NCBI GenBank assembly: GCA_037127255.1
Contig: JBANSL010000004.1
Location: 90,641,648-90,705,647, forward strand
Origin: Persicaria tinctoria
Lineage: Eukaryota; Streptophyta; Magnoliopsida; Caryophyllales; Polygonaceae
DNA: 64,000 nt
Direction: 5' to 3'
This document shows, piece by piece, positions 54,773-64,000 of this stretch. The notes under the pieces are model-generated. The model was not told the origin of the DNA. It worked only from the letters and a program-made list of their open reading frames with translations, and did not search any database. Numbering within the stretch: the stretch's first letter is position 1; each line of letters opens with the position of its first letter. Position numbers and translations under genes: made by a program.

Positions 54773-57700
54773 AACTTTCATTTTCGAGGCATTTGAACAT
54801 TTCTGTTTCCTAAACAGGACATTCTGTTTTAGGGACAGGGACATTCCGCTTTTCGGGACAGTGAAAACCCACTATGTTTTCATTTTCGAGGCATTTGAAA
54901 CTTTTTATTTCCTGAACGGGACATTCTGCATTAGGGATAGGGACATTCCGCTTTTCGTGACAATAAAAACCCACTCTGCTTTCATTTTTGAGGTATTTGA
55001 AACTTTTTATTTCCTGAACGAGACATTCTGCATTAGGTACAGGGACATTTTGTTTTTCGGGACCATGAAAACCCACTGTTTTTCATTTTCGAGGCATTTG
55101 AACCTTTTTTTTTATGAACGGAACATTGTGTTTTAGGGAGAGGGACATTCTGCTTTTCGGGACAATGAAAACCAACTCTTTTTTATTTTCGAGGTATTTG
55201 AACATTTTTGTTTCCTGAACGGGACATTATGCTTTAGGTACAGGGACATTCCGCTTTTCGGGAAAATGAAAACCCACTCTGTTTTCGTTTTCGAGGCATT
55301 TGAAACTTTTTATTTCCTGAACGGGACATTATGCTTTTCGAGACAATAAAAAACCACTATATTTTCATTTTCGAGGTATTTGAAACATTTATTTCCTAAA
55401 CGGTTCATTCTGCATTAGGGACAGGTACATTCCGCTTTTCGGGACAATGAAAACCAACTCTTTTTCATTTTCGAGGCATTTGAAACTTTTTGTTTTATGA
55501 ACGGAACATTCTGCTTAAGGGACATGGACATTCTGCTTTTCGGGACAATGAAAACCCATTATGTTTTTATTTTCGAGGCATTTGAAACTTTTTGTTTCCT
55601 GAACGGGACATTCTGCTTTAGGGATAGGGACATTCCGCTTTTCCGGAAAATGAAAAGTCACTGTGTTTTAATTTTCGAGGCATTTGAAACTTTTTATTTC
55701 CTAAATGGGACATTCTGCATTTGGGACAGGGACATTCTACTTTACGAGACAATGAAAACCCACTCTGTTTTCATTTTCGAGGAATTTGAAACTTTTTATT
55801 TCTTGAACGGGACATTCTGCTTTAGGGACAGGGACAGTCTGTTTTTCGGGACAATGAAAACCCACTCTTTTTCATTTTCTACGTATTTGAACCTTTTTTT
55901 TTTTATGAACGGGGCATTCTTCTTTAGGGACAAAGACATTATGTTTTTCGAAACAATGAAAACCCACTCTTTTTCATTTTCGAGGCATTTGAATGTTTGC
56001 TTTTTATGAACGGGACATTCTGATTTAGGGACATGGACATATTCTGCTTTTTGGGACAATGAAAACCCACTCTTTTTCATTTTCGAGGCATTTGAAACTC
56101 TTTAATTCCTGAACGGGACATTCTGCTTTAGTGACAGGGACATTCTGCTTTAGGGACAGGGACATTCCGCTTTTTGGGACAATGAAAACCCACTCTGTTT
56201 TCATTTTCGAGGTCTTTGAGACAATGAAAACCCTCTTTGTTTTCATTTTCGAGGCATTTGAAACTTTTTATTACCTAAACGGGACTTTCTGTAATTGGGA
56301 CAAGGACATTCTGCTTTTGGGGACAATGAAAACCCAGTCTTTTTCATTTTTGAGGCATTTGAACCTTTATGTTCTATGAACAAGACATTCTGCTTTAGGG
56401 ACAGGGACATTCCGCTTCTCGGGACAATAAAAACCTACTCTGTTTTCATTTTCGAAGCATTTGAAGTTTTTATTTCCTGAACGGGATATTCTGTTTTAGG
56501 GACAGGGACAATCTGCTTTTCGGGACAATGAAAACCCACTCTTTTTCATTTTCGAGGCATTTGAACCTTTTTTTTTTGAACGGGGTATTCTGCTTTAGGG
56601 ACAAAGACATTCTGCTTTTCGGGACAATGAAACCCACTTGTTTTCATTTTCGAGGCATTTGAAACTTTTTATTTTTGAACGGGAAATTCTGCATTAGGGA
56701 CAAGGACATTCTGCTTTTCAGGACAATGGAAACCAGCTCTTTTTCATTTTCGAGGCATTTGAACCTTTCTTTTTTTCTGAACGAGACATTCTGCATTAGG
56801 GACAGGGCCATTCCGCTTTTTGGGATAATGAATACCTACTCTGTTTTCATTTTCGAGGCATTTGAAACTTTTTATTTCCTGAATGAGAATTTTTGATTTA
56901 GGGACAGAGACATTCCGTTTTTCGGGATAGTGAAAACTCACTCTATTTTCATTTTCGAGGCATTTGAAACTTTTTATTTCCTGAAAGTGAAATTCTGCTT
57001 TAGGGACTGGGAAATTCCGCTTTTCGGGACAATGAAAACCCACTTTGCTTTCATTTTCGAGGCATTTGAGAAAATGAAAACCCACTCTGTTTTCATTTTC
57101 CAGAATATCACTTTTTATTTCATGAACGGGCCATTCTGCATTAGGAACAAGGACATTCTCCTTTTCGGGACAACGAAAACCCACTCTTAATCATTTTCGA
57201 TGCATTTGAACCTTTCTGTTTCCTAAATGGGACAATATGCTTTAGGGACGGGGACATTATGCTTTTCCGGACAATGAAAACCCACTCTTTTTCATTTTCG
57301 AGGCATCGAACTATTACTTTCGAGGTATTTGGACATTTTTGTTTCTTGGACGAGACATTATGCTTTAGCTATAGGGACATTCCGCTTTTCGGGACAATGA
57401 AAACCCACTATGTTTTCATTTTCGAACGATTTGAAACTCTTTAATTCCTGAACGGGACATTCTGCATTTCAGCTTTAGTGACAAGAACATTCTGCTTTAG
57501 GGACAGTTACATTCCGCTTTTTGGTACACTGAAAACCCACTCAGTTTTCATTTTCGAAGCATTTGAACTTTTTCATTCCTTAACGGGACATTCTGCTTTT
57601 CGTGACAATGAAAATCCACTCTTTTTCATTTTTGAGGCATTTGAACCTTTCTGTTTTATGAACGTGACATTCTGCTTTAGGGACAGGGACATTCCGCTTT

Positions 57701-60700
57701 TCGGGACAATGAAAACCCACTCTGTTTTCATTTTCGAGGCATTTGAAACTTTTTATTTTTTGAACGGGACATTCTGTTTTAAGGACAGGGACAATCTGCT
57801 TTTCGGGACAATGAAAACCCACTCTTTTTCATTTTCGAGGTACTTGAACCTTTTTTTTATGAACGGGACATTCTGCTTTAGGGACAAATACATTCTGCTT
57901 TTCGGGACAATGAAAACCCACTCTTTTTCCTTTTCGAGGCATTTGAAACCTTTTATTGTCTGAACGGGACATTCTGCTTTAGGGATAGGGACATTATTCT
58001 TTTCGGGACAATGAAAACCCACTCTTTTTAATTTTCTAGGTAAAAACATTCTGCTTTAGAGACAGGGAAATTATGCTTTTCGGGACAAGGAAAACCCACT
58101 CTATTTTCATTTTCGAGGCATTTGAATCTTTTTTTTTATGAAAGGGGCATTCTGCTTTAGGGACAAAGACATTCTGCTTTTCGGGACAATGAAAACCCAC
58201 TCTTTTTAATTTTCGAGGCATTTGAAACATTTTATTTGCTGAATGGGACATTCTGCTTTAGTGATAGGGACATTCTGTTTTAGTGATAGGGACATTCTAC
58301 TTTTCGGGACAATGAAAACCCATTCTTTTTCATTTTCGAGGCATTTGATCCTTTCTGTTCCCAAAACGGGACAATCTGCTTTAGGGACGGGGACATTATG
58401 CTTTTTGAGACAATGAAAACCCACTCTGTTTTCATTTTCGAGGCATTTGAAACTTTTTGTTTCCTGGATGAGACATTCTGCTTTAGGGATAAGGACATTC
58501 CACTTTTCGGGCCAATGAAAACCCACTATGTTTTCATTTTCGAGGCATTTGAAACTTTTTATTTCCTAAACGAGACATTCATCATTAGGGACAGGGACAT
58601 TGCGCTTTTCGGGACAATGAAAACCCACTCTTTTTCATTTGAGGCATTTGAAACTTTTTGTTTTATGAACGGGTCATTCTCCTTTAGGGACAGGGACATT
58701 CAGCTTTTCGGGACAATGAAAATCCATTCTGTTTTCATTTTCGAAGCATTCGAAACTTTTTGTTTCCTCAACGGGACATTTTGCTTTAGGGACAGAGACA
58801 TTCCGCGTTTCCGGAAAATGAAAACCCACTATGTTTTCATTTTCGAGGCATTTGAACATTTCTGTTTCCTAAACATGACATTCTGCTTTAGGGACAGGGA
58901 CATTCCGCTTTTCGGGACAGTGAAAACCCACTATGTTTTCATTTTCGAGGCATTTGAAACTCTTTATTTCCTGAATGGGACATTCTGCATTAGGGACAGA
59001 GACATTCCGCTTTTCGTGACAATTAAAACCCACTCTGCTTTCATTTTCGAGGCATTTGAAACTTTTTATTTCCTGAACGGGACATTCTGCATTAGGGACA
59101 GGGACATTCTTCTTTTAGGAACAATGAAAACCCACTCTTTTTTCATTTTTGAGGCATTTGAACCTTTCTGTTTTATGAACGGGACATTTTGCTTTATGGA
59201 CAAGGACATTCTGTTTTTCGGGAAAATGAAAACCCACTCTGTTTTCATTTTCGAGGCATTTGAAACTTTTTAATTTTCTGAACGGGACATTCTGCTTTAG
59301 GGACGGGGACATTCCGCTTTTCGGGACAATGAAAAACCACTCTATTTTTTCATTTTCGAGGCATTTGAAACTTTTTATTTCCCAAACGGGGCATTCTACG
59401 TTAGGGACAAGTACATTCCGCTTTTCGGGACAACGATAACCCACTCTTTTCCATTTTCGATACATTTGAAACTTTTTGTGTTAAGAACAGGAAATTCTGC
59501 TTAAGGGACATGGACATTCCGCTTTTCAGGTCAATGAAAACCCATCATGTTTTTATTTTCGACGCATTTGAAGCTTTTTGTTTCCTGAACGGGACATTCT
59601 GCTTTAGGGACATGGACATTCCGCTTTTTCGTAAAATGAAAACCCACTCTGTTTTCATTTTCAAGGCATTTGAAACTTTTTATTTCCTGAATAGGACATT
59701 CTGCTTTAGAGACAGGGACATTCGGCTTTTTAGGACAATGAAAACCCACTCTTTTTTCATTTTCGAGGCATTTGAAACTTTTTATTTCCTAAATAGGGAA
59801 TTCTGCTTTAGGGATAAAGACATTCTGCTTTTCGGGACAATGAAAACCCACTCTTTTTCATTTTCGAGGCATTTGATCTTTTTCTTTTTATGAATGGGAC
59901 ATTCTGAGTTAGAGACATGGACATTCTGCTTTTTGGGACAATGAAAACCCACTCTTTTTCATTTTCGAGGCATTTGAACCTCTTTAATTCCTGAACGGGA
60001 CATTCTGCTTTAGTGACAGGGACATTCTGCTTTAGGGACAGGGACATTCCGCTTTTTGGGACAATGAAAACCCACTCTGTTTTCATTTTCGAGGTCTTTG
60101 AGACAATGAAAACCCTCTTTGTTTTCATTTTCGAGGCATTTGAAACTTTTTATTACCTAAACGGGACTTTCTGCAATTGGGACAAGGACATTCTGCTTTT
60201 GGGGACAATGAAAACCCAGTCTTTTTCATTTTTGAGGCATTTGAACCTTTATGTTCTATGAACAAGACATTCTGCTTTAGGGACAGGGACATTCCGCTTC
60301 TCGGGACAATAAAAATCTACTCTGTTTTCATTTTCGAAGCATTTGAAAGTTTTTATTTCCTGAACGGGATATTCTGTTTTAGGGACAGGGACAATCTGCT
60401 TTTCGGGACAATGAAAACCCACTCTTTTTCATTTTCGAGGCATTTGAACCTTTTTTTTTTTGAACGGGGTATTCTGCTTTAGGGACAAAGACATTCTGCT
60501 TTTCGGGACAATGAAACCCACTTGTTTTCATTTTCGAGGCATTTGAAACTTTTTATTTCTTGAACGGGAAATTCTGCATTAGGGACAAGGACATTCTGCT
60601 TTTCAGGACAATGGAAACCAGCTCTTTTTCATTTTCGAGGCATTTGAACCTTTCTTTTTTTCTGAACGGGACATTCTGCATTAGGGACAGGGCCATTCCG

Positions 60701-63700
60701 CTTTTTGGGATAATGAATACCTACTCTGTTTTCATTTTCGAGGCATTTGAAACTTTTTATTTCCTGAATGAGAATTTTTGATTTAGGGACAGAGACATTC
60801 CGTTTTTCGGGATAGTGAAAACTCACTCTATTTTCATTTTCGAGGCATTTGAAACTTTTTATTTCCTGAAAGTGAAATTCTGCTTTAGGGACTGGGAAAT
60901 TCCGCTTTTCGGGACAATGAAAACCCACTTTGCTTTCATTTTCGAGGCATTTGAGAAAATGAAAACCCACTCTGTTTTCATTTTCCAGAATATCACTTTT
61001 TATTTCATGAACGGGCCATTCTGCATTAGGAACAAGGACATTCTCCTTTTCGGGACAACGAAAACCCACTCTTAATCATTTTCGATGCATTTGAACCTTT
61101 CTGTTTCCTAAATGGGACAATATGCTTTAGGGACGGGGACATTATGCTTTTCCGGACAATGAAAACCCACTCTTTTTCATTTTCGAGGCATCGAACTATT
61201 ACTTTCGAGGTATTTGGACATTTTTGTTTCTTGGACGAGACATTATGCTTTAGCTATAGGGACATTCCGCTTTTCGGGACAATGAAAACCCACTATGTTT
61301 TCATTTTCGAACGATTTGAAACTCTTTAATTCCTGAACGGGACATTCTGCATTTCAGCTTTAGTGACAAGAACATTCTGCTTTAGGGACAGTTACATTCC
61401 GCTTTTTGGTACACTGAAAACCCACTCAGTTTTCATTTTCGAAGCATTTGAACTTTTTCATTCCTTAACGGGACATTCTGCTTTTCGTGACAATGAAAAT
61501 CCACTCTTTTTCATTTTTGAGGCATTTGAACCTTTCTGTTTTATGAACGTGACATTCTGCTTTAGGGACAGGGACATTCCGCTTTTCGGGACAATGAAAA
61601 CCCACTCTGTTTTCATTTTCGAGGCATTTGAAACTTTTTATTTTTTGAACGGGACATTCTGTTTTAAGGACAGGGACAATCTGCTTTTCGGGACAATGAA
61701 AACCCACTCTTTTTCATTTTCGAGGTACTTGAACCTTTTTTTTTATGAACGGGACATTCTGCTTTAGGGACAAATACATTCTGCTTTTCGGGACAATGAA
61801 AACCCACTCTTTTTCCTTTTCGAGGCATTTGAAACCTTTTATTGTCTGAACGGGACATTCTGCTTTAGGGATAGGGACATTATTCTTTTCGGGACAATGA
61901 AAACCCACTCTTTTTAATTTTCTAGGTAAAAACATTCTGCTTTAGAGACAGGGAAATTATGCTTTTCGGGACAAGGAAAACCCACTCTATTTTCATTTTC
62001 GAGGCATTTGAATCTTTTTTTTTTATGAAAGGGGCATTCTGCTTTAGGGACAAAGACATTCTGCTTTTCGGGACAATGAAAACCCACTCTTTTTAATTTT
62101 CGAGGCATTTGAAACATTTTATTTGCTGAATGGGACATTCTGCTTTAGTGATAGGGACATTCTGTTTTAGTGATAGGGACATTCTACTTTTCAGGACAAT
62201 GAAAACCCATTCTTTTTCATTTTCGAGGCATTTGATCCTTTCTGTTCCCAAAACGGGACAATCTGCTTTAGGGACGGGGACATTATGCTTTTTGAGACAA
62301 TGAAAACCCACTCTGTTTTCATTTTCGAGGCATTTGAAACTTTTTGTTTCCTGGATGAGACATTCTGCTTTAGGGATAAGGACATTCCACTTTTCGGGCC
62401 AATGAAAACCCACTATGTTTTCATTTTCGAGGCATTTGAAACTTTTTATTTCCTAAACGAGACATTCATCATTAGGGACAGGGACATTGCGCTTTTCGGG
62501 ACAATGAAAACCCACTCTTTTTCATTTGAGGCATTTGAAACTTTTTGTTTTATGAACGGGTCATTCTCCTTTAGGGACAGGGACATTCAGCTTTTCGGGA
62601 CAATGAAAATCCATTCTGTTTTCATTTTCGAAGCATTCGAAACTTTTTGTTTCCTCAACGGGACATTTTGCTTTAGGGACAGAGACATTCCGCGTTTCCG
62701 GAAAATGAAAACCCACTATGTTTTCATTTTCGAGGCATTTGAACATTTCTGTTTCCTAAACATGACATTCTGCTTTAGGGACAGGGACATTCCGCTTTTC
62801 GGGACAGTGAAAACCCACTATGTTTTCATTTTCGAGGCATTTGAAACTCTTTATTTCCTGAATGGGACATTCTGCATTAGGGACAGAGACATTCCGCTTT
62901 TCGTGACAATTAAAACCCACTCTGCTTTCATTTTCGAGGCATTTGAAACTTTTTATTTCCTGAACGGGACATTCTGCATTAGGGACAGGGACATTCTTCT
63001 TTTAGGAACAATGAAAACCCACTCTTTTTTCATTTTTGAGGCATTTGAACCTTTCTGTTTTATGAACGGGACATTTTGCTTTATGGACAAGGACATTCTG
63101 TTTTTCGGGAAAATGAAAACCCACTCTGTTTTCATTTTCGAGGCATTTGAAACTTTTTAATTTTCTGAACGGGACATTCTGCTTTAGGGACGGGGACATT
63201 CCGCTTTTCGGGACAATGAAAAACCACTCTATTTTTTCATTTTCGAGGCATTTGAAACTTTTTATTTCCCAAACGGGGCATTCTGCGTTAGGGACAAGTA
63301 CATTCCGCTTTTCGGGACAACGATAACCCACTCTTTTCCATTTTCGATACATTTGAAACTTTTTGTGTTAAGAACAGGAAATTCTGCTTAAGGGACATGG
63401 ACATTCCGCTTTTCAGGTCAATGAAAACCCATCATGTTTTTATTTTCGACGCATTTGAAGCTTTTTGTTTCCTGAACGGGACATTCTGCTTTAGGGACAT
63501 GGACATTCCGCTTTTTCGTAAAATGAAAACCCACTCTGTTTTCATTTTCGAGGCATTTGAAACTTTTTATTTCCTGAATAGGACATTCTGCTTTAGAGAC
63601 AGGGACATTCGGCTTTTTAGGACAATGAAAACCCACTCTTTTTTCATTTTCGAGGCATTTGAAACTTTTTAGTTCCTAAATAGGGAATTCTGCTTTAGGG

Positions 63701-64000
63701 ATAAAGACATTCTGCTTTTCGGGACAATGAAAACCCACTCTTTTTCATTTTCGAGGCATTTGATCTTTTTCTTTTTATGAATGGGACATTCTGAGTTAGA
63801 GACATGGACATTCTGCTTTTTGGGACAATGAAAACCCACTCTTTTTCATTTTCGAGGTATTTGAACATTTTTGTTTCCTGAACGGGACATTATGCTTTAG
63901 CTATAGGGACATGGACATTCCACTTTTCGAGACAATAAAGACCTACTTTTTTTTCATTTTTGAGGCCTTTGAAACTCTTTAATTCCTGAACGGGACATTC
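54773..64000 (+). repeat. 102-bp satellite array, main block (runs off the window)
   Basis: About 90 monomers of roughly 102 bp (range about 100-105). Consensus parts in order: CATTTTCGAGGCATTTGAAA, CTTTTTATTTCCTGAACGGG, ACATTCTGCTTTAGGGACAG, GGACATTCCGCTTTTCGGGA, CAATGAAAACCCACTCTGTTTT. Two internal GGGACATTCYGCTTTW units are offset by 22 bp. AATGAAAAC and GTTTTCATT form a 9-bp dyad across each monomer junction. Long ORFs on both strands are by-products of the 34-codon period. Confidence 0.95.
56090..63860 (+). repeat. Higher-order repeat: two ~3,885-bp copies of 38 monomers
   Basis: Matching landmarks recur at a constant offset: 56131/60013, 56675/60560, 57478/61363, 58398/62285 and 59510/63397 (3,882-3,887 bp). 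Copy 1 is about 56090-59975 and copy 2 about 59976-63860, with only scattered single-base differences. Left and right edges were judged by loss of similarity and are approximate. Confidence 0.92.

Noticed and set aside
54708..63672. Many 60-291 aa ORFs on both strands between 53.4 and 63.7 kb
   Set aside because: They are translations of a 102-bp tandem repeat and appear in both orientations with the same peptides. No start context, introns or domain supports genes.
54773..64000. Regular repeat spacing reminiscent of a CRISPR array
   Set aside because: Monomers are joined head to tail with no unique spacers, and the genome is eukaryotic. It is a satellite.

Overview
The window is nuclear DNA of a flowering plant, almost certainly a eudicot. 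The genes have plant intron structures and plant-specific products (CP12, a TRICHOME BIREFRINGENCE-LIKE protein, a group S1 bZIP with the sucrose-control uORF, a Tudor-containing MSH6). The repeats are plant-type too: Stowaway-like MITEs, tRNA-derived SINEs, L1-type LINEs with an RNase H domain, and Ty3/copia LTR elements. An asterid such as a member of the Lamiales is plausible, but this is a guess.

Layout. 1-2807: the 3' end and 3' LTR of an LTR retrotransposon whose LTR end abuts a 166-nt 18S rRNA fragment and its external spacer (2808-3374, minus), then a LINE 3' end (3375-3856) and a SINE (4282-4464). 5574-11906: a compact gene block with a multipass membrane protein (+), a TBL gene (-, five exons, a SINE in intron 4), CP12 (+), and a group S1 bZIP (-) with its conserved peptide uORF. 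12652-20480: nested elements. A LINE-tailed element is interrupted by a young gag-only LTR retrotransposon and by a MITE, and a second LINE-tailed element abuts its target-site duplication. 22148-28366: a full-length L1-type LINE, minus strand, with one visible frameshift. 28631-28702: tRNA-His(GUG), followed by two more LINE-tailed elements. 30487-39057: MSH6 in 21 exons. 39691-41616: a RING-CH/DUF3675 gene (-, six exons) convergent with MSH6. 41.9-50.6 kb: AT-rich, gene-poor DNA with MITEs and SINEs. 50.7-51.7 kb: a broken copia fragment. 51.7-64.0 kb: a satellite with a ~102-bp monomer, a ~3.9-kb higher-order duplication, an internal inverted duplication, a solo LTR and an unidentified insert.

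The single-copy genes are functionally unrelated (cell-wall acetylation, Calvin-cycle control, sugar-responsive transcription, mismatch repair, ubiquitin ligation). Shared regulation is not implied, apart from the divergent TBL/CP12 promoter region.

The most novel-looking items are two. The first is a group of LINE-tailed, apparently non-autonomous elements whose 3' ends fold into three compensatorily varying hairpins before a terminus shared with coding LINEs. The second is the 102-bp satellite: each monomer carries a 9-bp dyad, and its length keeps long reading frames open on both strands.
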